NCBI GenBank assembly: GCA_902787955.1
Contig: CADAIJ010000011.1
Location: forward strand, 1-56,791
DNA length: 56,791 nt
Direction: 5' to 3'
Origin: an uncultured Erysipelotrichaceae bacterium
GTDB lineage: Bacteria > Bacillota_I > Bacilli_A > RFN20 > CAG-826
Program-made: the position numbers and the translations under genes
Shown here: positions 16,312 to 25,597 of the stretch, piece after piece
Position numbering within the stretch: position 1 is the stretch's first letter
Layout: each line of letters starts with the position of its first letter
Notes under the pieces: model-generated
Database searches by the model: none
What the model saw: only the letters and a program-made list of their open reading frames with translations
What the model was told of the DNA's origin: nothing

Positions 16312-17961
16312 TTACTCGTCTTCCCCAGTTGGGTTAACAATAGAATAAGCAATATTAACTAAGTGGTCTGCAATTCTTTCGAGTTCAACGATTAAAGATG
16401 AGATATATGGGGTCATCTTTTGTGAGCATTCATCTTTAATAACTCTTTCGTAATGAGAAGAATAGAACTGGGTTTTAAGTTCATCAGTCTTTTCTTCTTC
16501 AGCGTGGAGTTCTTTAAGTTTAGATGTGTCTTTATTAATAAAGATTTCTCTAGTTCTAATAAACATATCTTGGATAATCTTATCAAGTTCTAAGATCTCT
16601 TCTTTAGCGGCAGGAGAAAAGCTTAAATCCTCACTATTCATATTTTCACTAGATTCATGGAAGTTATAAGCGTGGTCACCGATACGTTCAATATCGTTAA
16701 TGACGTGGAAATAAGTACCTACTTTAGTTTCATCTTTTGATGAGGCAACGTTAGCAAGTTTAATTAAGAAGTCGGTAATTCTTTTATTTAAGTAGTCAGT
16801 TTGATCTTCTAGTTTAATGATATCTTTACTGTGTTCAGTAGAATAATTAACAATCTTTTTAATCGCATATTGATAGTTAAGGAAGGCAATATCATACATG
16901 TTAACGATTTCTTTTCTAACTTGCATAATCGCGATATCAGGAGATTTAAGTAAGTTATCATCGATAAAGTGAACAACACTTTCGATTTCAGCGTTTTCTT
17001 TCTCTTTAACAATCTTATTCATGAGTTTAATGATTGGTTTAAGGAAAGGAATCATTAAAGGCATAAAGATTAAGTTAAAGAGGACGGTGAACATCGCAAG
17101 TGGGAATTCGTTAGATCCATTAATCTGGAAGATTTGGAAGAAAGAGACGAGATATTGTTCAAAAATGATAACAATAATTAAACCAACGATGGAGGTTGAG
17201 GCTTTAATTATAAGCGCACTATAAGCGGTTCGTTTACCATCTATTGTTCCATTCATAGAAGTTAATAATGTATTAGCGACAGTTCCAAGCATCGCTCCTA
17301 AAACGATAAACATCGCTTCCCCTAAAGTTAAGGTTCCCCCACCAACCATAGCGATAACAATACCAGTAACCGCGCTAGAAGATTGAACAAGGGCGGCTAC
17401 TAAAACCCCAATTAAGAATAATAGAACTGGGAAATTAATATTAGCGAATAAGCTAGAGATCGCGTTTCTAATTGTTTCATTATCAAATGATGATTTCATC
17501 GTGGCTAGACCAAAGAAAAGGAAACCAAGACCACAGAGGATTTCACCGATATTTTTAACTTTATCGTTTTTAAAAAACATCATCATCACCATACCGATGA
17601 AGGAGAAGATGAGTAAATAGATAGAGATTGGTAAAGAGGAGAAGGAGGCTAAAACACCGGTAATTGTAGTACCAATATAGCCACCTAAAATAATGGTGAG
17701 ACCTTGATATAAGGTCATTGCACCTGCATTAATAAAACCAATAACAAGAGCAGCGGTTGCATCACTAGATTGAATAATCGTAGTGACTGCGGTACCTATT
17801 CCCACCCCTACAATCGCATTATTCTCAGTCTTTTTAAAGAAGTTACGTAAACCTTTACCGACGGTCTTTTTTAAACCGCCTGACATCATCTTCATGCCCA
17901 CTAAAAGGACGGAGACTCCGACAAGTAGATAGACTATAGATTTAATTACTTCAGTATCCAT
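16312..17961 (-). CDS. Na/Pi cotransporter family protein with PhoU-like domain
   Basis: This 549-residue protein has two related NptA repeats (about 1-150 and 160-310) with the signature QSSDATAALVIG (residues about 63-74) and its counterpart QSSSAVTGIVIAM, each in a re-entrant hydrophobic hairpin. A cytoplasmic PhoU-like helical domain (about 330-549) follows. It would import phosphate with sodium, or act in phosphate sensing. It appears monocistronic. Confidence 0.9.
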   Translation of the reverse strand: MDTEVIKSIVYLLVGVSVLLVGMKMMSGGLKKTVGKGLRNFFKKTENNAIVGVGIGTAVTTIIQSSDATAALVIGFINAGAMTLYQGLTIILGGYIGTTITGVLASFSSLPISIYLLIFSFIGMVMMMFFKNDKVKNIGEILCGLGFLFFGLATMKSSFDNETIRNAISSLFANINFPVLLFLIGVLVAALVQSSSAVTGIVIAMVGGGTLTLGEAMFIVLGAMLGTVANTLLTSMNGTIDGKRTAYSALIIKASTSIVGLIIVIIFEQYLVSFFQIFQINGSNEFPLAMFTVLFNLIFMPLMIPFLKPIIKLMNKIVKEKENAEIESVVHFIDDNLLKSPDIAIMQVRKEIVNMYDIAFLNYQYAIKKIVNYSTEHSKDIIKLEDQTDYLNKRITDFLIKLANVASSKDETKVGTYFHVINDIERIGDHAYNFHESSENMNSEDLSFSPAAKEEILELDKIIQDMFIRTREIFINKDTSKLKELHAEEEKTDELKTQFYSSHYERVIKDECSQKMTPYISSLIVELERIADHLVNIAYSIVNPTGEDE

Positions 17962-18013
17962 AGGATTAATACAAGTTAATTATAAAGATATATATAAATG
18001 AATTCTAGATAAA

Positions 18014-18036
18014 AAGTGATGCATTTAGCACCACTT
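18014..18036 (-). terminator. Terminator of the 84-aa gene
   Basis: Leftward, AAGTGGTGC and GCATCACTT pair (one wobble) around TAAAT, followed by TTTATC. Confidence 0.7.
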
Positions 18037-18054
18037 CTTTGAATAGATTAAATA

Positions 18055-18309
18055 TTATTTATTTGGTTTTCTACTATCGTAAACGACAGATTTATCTTTA
18101 CCATCAATACCAATAACGATGAAATATGGTTTTTTCTTTTTAGCTGGGGTGATGACATCAGCTTCTCCACGAGCGCGGAAGCCACGGTTATTTTTAACTT
18201 CTTGTCTTAAATTTAAACCAAACTTAATGGCCTCATCTAATGTGGCAAATGTATCTTCAATTTCTTCGATACGGCCATGTGGGTAAGTAAATGATACTTT
18301 GTATTCCAT
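18055..18309 (-). CDS. Small unknown protein, 84 aa
   Basis: The start at 18309 (MEYKVSF) is preferred because AGGAG lies 8 nt upstream; an upstream GTG in the same frame lies directly on that site. The 84-residue protein has a beta-strand-rich N terminus (YKVSFTYPHGRIEEIEDTF), a helix, then a basic Lys-rich patch (PAKKKKPYFIVIGIDG). It has no secretion signal. It lies 65 nt downstream of the XRE regulator gene and could be in the same transcript. No family recognised. Confidence 0.6.
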   Translation of the reverse strand: MEYKVSFTYPHGRIEEIEDTFATLDEAIKFGLNLRQEVKNNRGFRARGEADVITPAKKKKPYFIVIGIDGKDKSVVYDSRKPNK

Positions 18310-18373
18310 AAATAACACTCCTAATACTTCGTTATAATCTTAACATTTTTTAGATTTTAGTAAAAATATTTAT

Positions 18374-18649
18374 TTATAAAGTCGTTACCATTAATGATAG
18401 GCCTAAGGGTTTCATAATTTTTAATAAGGTCTCAATATTTGGTTTAACACTACTAGATTCGATTCTAGCAACTGAAGATTGAGGCAAACCACAAATATGG
18501 GCAAGTTCACGTTGTGAATAACCTAATTCATTTCTTCGAGAAATAATAGCACTCACGATTAAAGCAAGTGTTTCCATCTCTTCGATATCATTATTTAAAG
18601 ATGGATCAATTTTCTTTACGTTATCTTTGAAGTTCTCCCATGTTTTCAT
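18374..18649 (-). CDS. XRE-family regulator, antitoxin-like
   Basis: The 91-residue protein has a C-terminal helix-turn-helix (about 32-85) with the classic GYSQRELAHICGLPQSSVARIE recognition region, and ends in LGLSLMVTTL, a tail seen in HigA/HipB-like antitoxins. The N terminus is a charged helix. No toxin gene accompanies it: the 84-aa protein downstream does not resemble one. A perfect inverted repeat just upstream suggests autoregulation. Confidence 0.75.
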   Translation of the reverse strand: MKTWENFKDNVKKIDPSLNNDIEEMETLALIVSAIISRRNELGYSQRELAHICGLPQSSVARIESSSVKPNIETLLKIMKPLGLSLMVTTL

Positions 18650-18678
18650 ACTGATTATTCATTTTCCTAACGGATTTA

Positions 18679-18698
18679 TGATAGCATTTACGCTATCA
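18679..18698. promoter_or_regulatory. Operator of the XRE regulator
   Basis: TGATAGC and GCTATCA form a perfect 7-bp inverted repeat with a 6-bp spacer. Leftward it lies between a -35 TTTACA and a -10 TATCAT separated by 18 nt, so bound protein would block the promoter. Confidence 0.65.
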
Positions 18699-18721
18699 AG
18701 ATGTAAATAATAATGATAATG

Positions 18722-18746
18722 AAAAATCGCCATCTTTCAGGCGATT
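18722..18746 (-). terminator. Terminator of the ABC operon
   Basis: Leftward, AATCGCC and GGCGATT form a 7-bp stem around TGAAAGAT, followed by TTTCATT. Confidence 0.75.
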
Positions 18747-18762
18747 ATCTTATAGATAAGAA

Positions 18763-19758
18763 TTAAAGTGGTAAGTCTTTCTTAATAAATCTTCTTCCAC
18801 CGATATAGGCAAATACTAAGCCTATCGCAGCGAGGATAACTAACTCATATATCCATTGGAAGGAGAAGGAAGTTAAGTCCACATCTTTAACAAATATTGC
18901 GTTACAGAAGTTAGACATAGAGGCGGTATCAATTAAATAGAACATTGATAGATAGTTAAAGAAATACATTGATCTAACACCAATACCGACGGCGACAAAG
19001 GCTTCGTTACCAAATAAACCTAAGATACAGCAGATAAAACTAAGAACACTAATACCACCACCAACGGCTAAGGAATGGTTTTGTTTATTGAAGAAACAAG
19101 ATGCACCAAAACAAATACCAGATAAACCAAATATTGCGAAGAATGAACCAACGCAGAAGAGTAATGTTCTTAAAGGAATCCATCTAACTTCATTACCGCT
19201 AGATTTAACAATTAAAGTGGATATACCTTCACTAGCTATAGCACTCACTGTAATAGCGATATACATAGCGACAATAGAGCTAACTAAGAATAGATACTGC
19301 GTTCTAATAACGGTTTTACGGTTTGTCGGGGTGGATAATACATACGCCATTGAACCATCATTTACCTGAGATACGACTAGTTTATTAGAAGCGATAATAA
19401 CATAAATCATTGGTAAAAGAACACCGGATATCTTATAGATAAGTTCTGCTAAGATAGAGTTTAAGTCCATCTGAGACATCGCCTGTATCCTAGTTAAGTT
19501 AAAGCCCATGGTTTCAAGTAAACCTAAGACCGTTAACCAGTTTAAGTCTTCATCTTTAACATAAGTAGAGACTGCGTTCATATCGATATTAGTAAAGATA
19601 TTTTTACTGCCGATTGCTAAGTTAATAATAATAAAGATTAACGCAGCCCCTGCGGCTAAAGTAATCCAGATGACGCGGAGAGATTTAAAAGATTGATTAA
19701 AAAGCGGTTTAGAGATAAATTCTTTTTTCTTTTTAGTGTTATTCATGACTGCTTCCAT
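18763..19758 (-). CDS. ABC-2 type exporter permease
   Basis: The start at 19758 is chosen because GGAGG lies 8 nt upstream; longer frames overlap the previous gene further. The 331-residue protein has about six membrane segments with a large external loop after the first (about 55-110), and the region VSQVNDGSMAYVLSTPTNRKTVIRTQ typical of ABC-2 permeases. It is the last gene of a lipoprotein-ATPase-ATPase-permease operon and overlaps the ATPase gene by 20 nt. It is the only permease for two ATPases. Confidence 0.85.
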   Translation of the reverse strand: MEAVMNNTKKKKEFISKPLFNQSFKSLRVIWITLAAGAALIFIIINLAIGSKNIFTNIDMNAVSTYVKDEDLNWLTVLGLLETMGFNLTRIQAMSQMDLNSILAELIYKISGVLLPMIYVIIASNKLVVSQVNDGSMAYVLSTPTNRKTVIRTQYLFLVSSIVAMYIAITVSAIASEGISTLIVKSSGNEVRWIPLRTLLFCVGSFFAIFGLSGICFGASCFFNKQNHSLAVGGGISVLSFICCILGLFGNEAFVAVGIGVRSMYFFNYLSMFYLIDTASMSNFCNAIFVKDVDLTSFSFQWIYELVILAAIGLVFAYIGGRRFIKKDLPL

Positions 19759-20665
19759 TTTCTTTTCCTCCTTCCACATGTTCTAAGAAATATTGTTCTA
19801 AGCTATATTGTCTTTCTACTATTGACTTGATGTTATGCTTTCTAAGTTCTCTTATCATTCCATCCGTCTTAGCTAGTTCTATTTTAACAACTAGCTTCAG
19901 TTCTTTTTCGTTTTTATCTAATACTTCTATCTGAGATGTATCACTACTATCCATATCCTCTTTATCAAAGAAGGTTATTTCATATTCTCTAAATGGACGA
20001 GAATGGATTTCTTTCATATCGACGATATCGATTATTCGACCATCTTTAATAAAGGCGACATAATCACATGTATCTTCAAGTTCATCAAACATATGATTAG
20101 ACATAAATATCGTTGTCCCTTTTTCTTTTTCTTCTTTAATTAAGTCGATAAAGGCTTTTCTCATTAATGGGTCTAAACCAGTTGTAGGTTCATCAAGGAT
20201 TAAGATATCTGGTTCTTTCATAAATGCGGCGGTTAAGGCGGTTTTTTGTTTCATCCCTTTAGACATTCTTTTTAAGTTAGCGGTAGGATCAAGTTGAAGC
20301 ATATTAATAACTTGTTCCGCTTTCGCCATTGATTTAAGGCCTAGCATTTCGGCTTGAATATTTAAGAAAACTGTACCAGTTTCAACTTCAGGGAAGGCTA
20401 TTTCACCTGGAACGTAACCGATATATTTTTTAATTTCTTCACTATCTTTCCAAGCATCAAGTCCATTAATAGTGACACTTCCTTTATCAGGTTTAATAAA
20501 GCCCATCATATGTCTAATTGTTGTGGTTTTCCCACTTCCATTAGTGCCGCAGTAACCGAATGTTGAACCTCTAGGGATATCAAAGGAAATATCAAAGATA
20601 CCACGGTTATTCCCGTAGTCTTTAGTGAGGTTTTTAACACTTATAATAATGTCTTTTTCGTTCAT
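19739..20665 (-). CDS. ABC exporter ATPase 2
   Basis: The 308-residue ATPase carries Walker A GTNGSGKTT (about 40-48), signature MSKGMKQK, Walker B ILILDEPTTGLDP and the H-loop SNHMFDELE, with a C-terminal extension of about 80 residues. It belongs to the drug- or peptide-export CcmA/BcrA-type group. It starts 5 nt after the sister ATPase gene. The two ATPases are about the same length but diverged, and may form a heterodimer with the single permease. Confidence 0.9.
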   Translation of the reverse strand: MNEKDIIISVKNLTKDYGNNRGIFDISFDIPRGSTFGYCGTNGSGKTTTIRHMMGFIKPDKGSVTINGLDAWKDSEEIKKYIGYVPGEIAFPEVETGTVFLNIQAEMLGLKSMAKAEQVINMLQLDPTANLKRMSKGMKQKTALTAAFMKEPDILILDEPTTGLDPLMRKAFIDLIKEEKEKGTTIFMSNHMFDELEDTCDYVAFIKDGRIIDIVDMKEIHSRPFREYEITFFDKEDMDSSDTSQIEVLDKNEKELKLVVKIELAKTDGMIRELRKHNIKSIVERQYSLEQYFLEHVEGGKENGSSHE

Positions 20666-20670
20666 ATTAC

Positions 20671-21624
20671 TTATTTCTTATTTCCTTTAACCCCTTCTAG
20701 ACCACCGAATTCTTTTTCTTCTTTATAAAAAGACATGAAGTAATCTTGTAAGGTAAATGGTTTTTCTTCGAATTCTTTGATTTTAATGCCATATAAAGAA
20801 TCGAAGAACTTTTTATAATCTTCCTTATTAAATTCAATTGAAGCGGTTAGTTTCTTTTCATTTGATTCAATTAAATTAAAGGTATTTCTTTCTTTTAAAT
20901 AAGTATCCATATTTCCTTTATCTAAAAAATGAAGGATATAGGTTTGTTTAGAGGCGTTTTTAAGGTCATTCGCTTTAAAGGTTGAGACGTGTTTACCATC
21001 TTTAATAATTGAGATAGTGTCACATGTTGCGTCTACTTCAGAGAAGATATGAGAAGAAAGTAAGATAGTTTTACCTCTTTTCTTTTCTTCTTTAATAAAA
21101 TCAATGAAGACTTTCTGCATGATTGGATCTAGTCCAGAAGTAGGTTCATCAAGAATTAAGACATCTGGATCATTCATAAATGCTGAAACAATTGCGAGCT
21201 TTCTTTTATCCCCAAGTGACATTGATTTAATAGATAAAGATGGGTCAAGCTTAAAGATATCAAGAAGATGCTTAAGCATTTCTTCATTCTTTTCGCCTCT
21301 CATCTCCTCCATCATCTTTAAAAATTCGTTACCATTCATGTATAAAGGTAAAGCGGGTTCACCTGGAAGATAACCAACTTCTTTTAAGATCTTATCGGTG
21401 TTATTAAATGTTTCCACGCCGAAGATTTCAACTTTACCTACGGAAGTTTTACTAAAGCCCATTATATGTCTAATAGTGGTAGATTTACCCGCACCATTAG
21501 GGCCTAAATAACCATAGCATTCACCTTTATGGACTTTAATAGAGACATCAAAAACCCCACGACCATAGCCATAGTCTTTGGTTAAATGTTCTACATTAAT
21601 AATGACGGGATTAGTTTCACTCAT
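20671..21624 (-). CDS. ABC exporter ATPase 1
   Basis: The 317-residue ATPase has Walker A GPNGAGKST (about 41-49), signature MSLGDKRK, Walker B VLILDEPTSGLDP and H-loop SSHIFSEVD. Its start codon overlaps the stop of the lipoprotein gene (ATGA). It is probably the partner of ATPase 2 for an ABC-2 exporter of an unidentified substrate, perhaps an antimicrobial or lipid. Confidence 0.9.
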   Translation of the reverse strand: MSETNPVIINVEHLTKDYGYGRGVFDVSIKVHKGECYGYLGPNGAGKSTTIRHIMGFSKTSVGKVEIFGVETFNNTDKILKEVGYLPGEPALPLYMNGNEFLKMMEEMRGEKNEEMLKHLLDIFKLDPSLSIKSMSLGDKRKLAIVSAFMNDPDVLILDEPTSGLDPIMQKVFIDFIKEEKKRGKTILLSSHIFSEVDATCDTISIIKDGKHVSTFKANDLKNASKQTYILHFLDKGNMDTYLKERNTFNLIESNEKKLTASIEFNKEDYKKFFDSLYGIKIKEFEEKPFTLQDYFMSFYKEEKEFGGLEGVKGNKK

Positions 21625-22406
21625 TTCTTTGTTAATCCTAGTTTTAAAACGTGATAGTCACGGTATTCTAATCCATTATGGTCATCTTTAAAGTGAGTAT
21701 TAATTTGTTTAATATCATCTTCAGTTGGATGAGAACCGACTGGATGAGGACCTTCAGGAGTGTTAATTGGATTTGGATCAGTAAAATCTAACATTCCTAA
21801 ATCATAACCATACCAATAAAGTTGGAAGATTAAGTCAGCGGAAGATACTGGAAGGAAGAAATTAACATAGTTAGATGATATATTAGCGACAAAGATTAAG
21901 TCTGTGATTGTTTGAGGGATTTCGAATTCCCCTAAGATAGAGACACCGATATTTAAACGGGTTTCATCATAGATCTTTTCTTCTTCATTTACTTTATAAA
22001 AACCAGTAATTGGGTTAAATTCGGAGATGAATTTCATGATATCGATATCACTATCATCTCCTTCACCACTTCCACCTTCTTCACTTGTATTAGTGGATGT
22101 AGTGTCACTAGTTAATGATGTAGTTTCTTCACTAGATCCATCGAATAGATTAGTAAGAGAGGTAGCTGAGGTTTCACTAGTAGGATCAGATTTAGCCATA
22201 TTTAAGTCGAGGTTAAGTTCAAAGTTTTTACCTTTATCTTTATTAGTATCATCATAATAAGTATCGAAGAGTTTTAAAGATACACCCATGTGGGTACCTT
22301 TTGATTTTCCCATTTGGAAAACATATTCACCAGCGTAACCATTATTAGCGCAGCTCACTAATAAAGGTAAGACGGAGGCAAATGATAATAATTTTAGATA
22401 TTTCAT
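21621..22406 (-). CDS. Lipoprotein of the ABC operon
   Basis: The 261-residue protein has a lipobox LLVSC (cysteine about residue 19) and a low-complexity Ser/Thr/Glu/Gly linker (about 90-118), then a domain of about 140 residues. It is the first gene of the operon, linked to ATPase 1 by a 4-bp overlap. Lipoproteins accompanying ABC-2 exporters can be immunity or accessory factors. Family not recognised. Confidence 0.65.
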   Translation of the reverse strand: MKYLKLLSFASVLPLLVSCANNGYAGEYVFQMGKSKGTHMGVSLKLFDTYYDDTNKDKGKNFELNLDLNMAKSDPTSETSATSLTNLFDGSSEETTSLTSDTTSTNTSEEGGSGEGDDSDIDIMKFISEFNPITGFYKVNEEEKIYDETRLNIGVSILGEFEIPQTITDLIFVANISSNYVNFFLPVSSADLIFQLYWYGYDLGMLDFTDPNPINTPEGPHPVGSHPTEDDIKQINTHFKDDHNGLEYRDYHVLKLGLTKK

Positions 22407-22509
22407 AGGCTAGTCCTCTACTTATAACTTAAATATGATAAAAGTGTAACATATGGCGTATTTTTAAGAAATATTTATTTATTAAAGATATAGATATATT
22501 AATAAAGAA

Positions 22510-22538
22510 AACCCAAGGTAGATATGTATCCTCGGGTT
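22510..22538 (-). terminator. Terminator of the RelB-like gene
   Basis: Leftward, AACCCGAGG and CCTTGGGTT pair with one wobble, followed by TTCTTTATT. A near-copy lies at 22973-23004. Confidence 0.75.
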
Positions 22539-22572
22539 CATTAAATAATGTTAAATGAATTATCTAATCTTT

Positions 22573-22887
22573 TCATTTATGCAACCTCATGATAGCAAAT
22601 TCAGCAGTTTCAAAATCAATAATCCCGTCATCATATAATTTCATTATTTCTTTTGCCTTGTTACTTGGTTTATTTGAATCGACAAAACTAACGTTTTCTG
22701 CGAAAGAAATAAGGTCTTCTTTTTCAGGAAGAGTAACTTCAAAAGGGATACCTTTTCGAAGAGTAACTTGATTTAAAAATAGTGTGATTGCATAGCTAGT
22801 TGTGATTCCTAATTTAGAGAAAATATAATCGCATTCTTCTTTAACTTCTGGAGATACACGTGTATGAACTATTGAACTCTTTTGCAT
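22573..22887 (-). CDS. RelB/DinJ-family antitoxin, orphan
   Basis: The start at 22887 (MQKSSIVHTRV) is preferred because GAGGTG lies 7 nt upstream; a GTG three codons earlier lies on that site. The 104-residue protein has the ribbon-helix-helix N terminus VHTRVSPEVKEECDYIFSKLG and the following TTSYAITLFLNQV helix of the RelB/DinJ family. A terminator follows within 35 nt and no YafQ/RelE toxin gene is adjacent, so it is an orphan or a remnant of a pair. Confidence 0.8.
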   Translation of the reverse strand: MQKSSIVHTRVSPEVKEECDYIFSKLGITTSYAITLFLNQVTLRKGIPFEVTLPEKEDLISFAENVSFVDSNKPSNKAKEIMKLYDDGIIDFETAEFAIMRLHK

Positions 22888-22972
22888 TTTATTCACCTCA
22901 CAATATTTGTATCACAATAGTTATACATTTTTAAATAATTTATATCAATTCTTTTTGCTGTTTCTTTAAAGA

Positions 22973-23004
22973 AAACCCAAGGTAGATATGTTTACCTCAG
23001 GTTT
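22973..23004 (-). terminator. Terminator of the 3' UTR of surface protein A
   Basis: Leftward, AAACCTGAGGTA and TACCTTGGGTTT pair over 12 bp with two wobbles, followed by TCTTTAAAG. It lies about 315 nt after the stop of surface protein A, implying a long 3' UTR. Confidence 0.7.
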
Positions 23005-23216
23005 AGTTTGTTAATTAATGGAATCTATAAACTAACAAGATTGTCGAATAAACTTAATTCATAGATTGATTCTATCGTTTTAGGTCATTAGAATCACATC
23101 CTATATTTCTCGAAAGGATGAGAAATAAATATATAGGAAGTCCATTAAATTAATATAAAGAAGGTCAACCTAAGTAATAGATATTTAGGGGTGCACAGAA
23201 CTTACTTTATATTAGA

Positions 23217-23306
23217 AGGATTATCTCCTCCTCTACCCGTTCTCTACATCTTTTCCCAAGAGCGGATAAAGGAAGAGACTAGGCGGTCAAGACCTAGTCA
23301 AATCCT
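23217..23306 (-). ncRNA. Structured 3' UTR element of surface protein A
   Basis: In mRNA sense, AGGATT (23306-23301) can pair with AATCCT (23222-23217). Enclosed are a TTGACC-loop hairpin (23277-23299: GACTAGG/CCTAGTC) and a long stem in which a CTTCCTTTAT-like strand (within 23263-23278) sequesters an AGGAGGAG-like strand (within 23224-23239). The gene C 3' UTR has the same layout with different stem sequences. No reading frame follows the sequestered SD-like box. Confidence 0.5.
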
Positions 23307-23318
23307 ATAGATTATTTA

Positions 23319-25100
23319 TTAGTTATTTTCTTTTCTTCTACGGATAGCGAAGTAAGAAGAGACTGCAATCAATGTGATAGCAGAGATAACGATGATAACT
23401 AATGTGGTTGAATTATTAAGAGAAGTATTTGTATTATTAAGCTCGTAGATATTTGGGTTTGTTCCTCTTAACGGATTTGTTCCGTCAACCAAGAAATCAT
23501 CAGCCGCACAATCATCGTAGTGGCTCACACAATATTCATATGTTTTCATTGCTCTTTCTAAGCAATATTTTTCATCAGAATCGTGCGATTCATTCCAAAC
23601 TGCTGTTGCGTTCGCAATCATTAATTTAGCATAAGCTAATTCGGTCGCTTTTGAAGATAAGGAAGTGGTCAAAGTTCCATAAGCAGCTTTTGCGGTCGCC
23701 CAGCCTGTTGATCTACTTGCTTTTGTTCCGCTGCAAACATTTGTTCCATTCATCGCAGTATTGAATGCTTGTGCAAATGTAACAACAGCTGTTTGTGCTT
23801 GAACATGATCCGCACTATTTTCTAAATGTCTTTCGCCTGTATAAGTAACTTCGACAGATTTAATGAAGATTGCCTTTTTATAGTTGCCGGCTTTATATAA
23901 TTTAACAACTATTTCACCAGCTGTTTTAGAGCCTTCAAAAGTATAAGCTGTGTTTGTTGTTGTAATACCAGTTTTTTCTGTGGCTAAATCGACACCACCT
24001 ACTGTACATTTTAATTTTGGTGTATTGTTGCCAGAAGCATTAACAACAACTTTTGTAACTGTTCCGCTGATATCGCTTGTATTTAATTGAATATAAGTTA
24101 CTGAATCACTGCTTGTACCATAGTGAATTCCTCTATCATCATCAAATGTTGATTCACTAGCATCGGATGTAACAGTCCATTTAACCCCATCATCAGCAGT
24201 TCCTTTTCCGTTACATTTAGCAGTAAATGTCAAATTAGAAACAAAGTTTGTTTTGATAATAGCATTTAATCCTTGGTAAACAGTAACGGCACAAGTGGTA
24301 ATTTCTGTGCCACTATTTCCTCCATCTTTGAAAGAAACTGTAACAGCAGAATCTGTCTTGGCTGCAAAATTTATTTTAACTGAGCCGGACCCATCAGAAT
24401 ATGTTAAATCACTGATTGTAACTTTGTTTGTATTACTTGAAACAACGCCGATTGAGATAGGATCACTTGTTAAATTTGCATAAGTGAATGTAATGGTTTC
24501 ATTTGAGCCAGAATAACCAGACAATGTACTTTTTGACAATACAATTGTTGGACTAGAACTAGCAGTATATGAAAAAGCTATGGTAAAAGATCTAAACCTA
24601 ATTAGTTTGGTTCCTGAAGCCACTTTTATTGCTAAATCATCTGAAAATTTAGAAAGCGCTTCGTCTTTTGTAACAGTATAGATAGTGTTGACAAATGAAG
24701 AACTACTTGGCAACGATCCTGTTTGGGTTGCAGTAACTTGAGTGGTTAAAGCACTGCTAGTATAAATAGAGAATTTTGAGCTTGAAGGATTGGTACCATT
24801 TCCATAGCATGCGACATCAAGAGTTATAACAACATCTGAAGTAATCGTTTTTCCTGTAAAAATATCGGCAACTGTAGCAATGCAGTTTGATGAATCTGAT
24901 GACTTCCAGTATGATGTAGCATCTTCGAAATTAGTTTCAGTCCAAGAAGTTCCTGCATCACTATATCCGTAAGTAGTATTGAATGAAGAATCAGCACTTG
25001 CCATTCTCGCTTCAGTCTTTACACCTGCAGCTACCCCTACTCCGACCGCCATAGTGATACCGATGAGGGCCATGGAGATCCTTGTAAATAATTTGTTCAT
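23319..25100 (-). CDS. Surface protein A with C-terminal membrane anchor
   Basis: The 593-residue protein has a signal peptide (1-36; MALIGITMAVGVGVAAGV core), a Ser/Thr-rich beta region with an Ig-like segment (about 175-265), a second beta region, and a helical pre-anchor domain (about 430-560) with conserved A-x-x-FA-x-x-F and several cysteines. The C terminus is a membrane helix (about 566-587) followed by RRRKENN. It resembles proteins B and C downstream in both ends. There is no LPXTG motif. It would be exposed at the cell surface; adhesion is plausible but unproven. It has a 490-nt leader with a CIRCE-like site. Confidence 0.75.
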   Translation of the reverse strand: MNKLFTRISMALIGITMAVGVGVAAGVKTEARMASADSSFNTTYGYSDAGTSWTETNFEDATSYWKSSDSSNCIATVADIFTGKTITSDVVITLDVACYGNGTNPSSSKFSIYTSSALTTQVTATQTGSLPSSSSFVNTIYTVTKDEALSKFSDDLAIKVASGTKLIRFRSFTIAFSYTASSSPTIVLSKSTLSGYSGSNETITFTYANLTSDPISIGVVSSNTNKVTISDLTYSDGSGSVKINFAAKTDSAVTVSFKDGGNSGTEITTCAVTVYQGLNAIIKTNFVSNLTFTAKCNGKGTADDGVKWTVTSDASESTFDDDRGIHYGTSSDSVTYIQLNTSDISGTVTKVVVNASGNNTPKLKCTVGGVDLATEKTGITTTNTAYTFEGSKTAGEIVVKLYKAGNYKKAIFIKSVEVTYTGERHLENSADHVQAQTAVVTFAQAFNTAMNGTNVCSGTKASRSTGWATAKAAYGTLTTSLSSKATELAYAKLMIANATAVWNESHDSDEKYCLERAMKTYEYCVSHYDDCAADDFLVDGTNPLRGTNPNIYELNNTNTSLNNSTTLVIIVISAITLIAVSSYFAIRRRKENN

Positions 25101-25503
25101 AATTTTTTATCTTTCCTTTCTTTTTTAACCCCTAAATGACTATCTTCTTTTAGTGGGTAGTTATGAACGACATATTTAGATTTTTATTAAGGGATATAAC
25201 TATTTATCTTTCTCTATTTTTCTAAAGGGTTGTAAGTGTTGGAAGTCTAACTACTCCCTAATTCCCTTAATAGAGAAAGAATATAAAGTATCCCTTCTTC
25301 TAAATATGTATGTGTCTTATTAGTCTCCTTGTTATTCCTTTATTCATTTAAAGAAGTAATAAGTCTATAAGAGAGATAAAAGACTATCATGCATACATAT
25401 TCTTTTAAGAATCTCTTATTCCTATTCACTTATTAACTAGATAGGTGAAATAGAAGATTAATAAGATTGATGAGGAGATTATTTTCTTTATTTATGAATA
25501 GTG
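25101..25503 (-). promoter_or_regulatory. 5' leader of surface protein A, proximal part
   Basis: About 400 nt of AT-rich sequence without a gene separates the GGTCAA hairpin from the start codon. AAGGAAAG lies about 12 nt before the ATG. Several weak hairpins are possible; I see no clear riboswitch. Confidence 0.35.
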
Positions 25504-25535
25504 AAGAGGGATTTATTGACCACTTAAATCCTCTT
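25504..25535 (-). promoter_or_regulatory. Leader hairpin A with GGTCAA loop
   Basis: In mRNA sense, GAGGATTTA pairs with TAAATCCCTC (one bulged C), with loop AGTGGTCAA. The loop is complementary over six bases (GGTCAA) to the TTGACC loop of the 3' UTR hairpin at 23277-23299. Confidence 0.5.
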
Positions 25536-25576
25536 TTCTAATAAAGAAAAAATCTCTTACTATCGTATTTAATGAT

Positions 25577-25595
25577 AGAGAGAGAGAGAGAGAGA
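25577..25595. repeat. Dinucleotide repeat (AG)9 next to CIRCE
   Basis: Nineteen bases of alternating A and G lie two bases from the CIRCE-like site. In mRNA sense it is a CU tract early in the leader of surface protein A. Repeats of this kind can change length by slippage. Confidence 0.85.
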
Positions 25596-25597
25596 TG

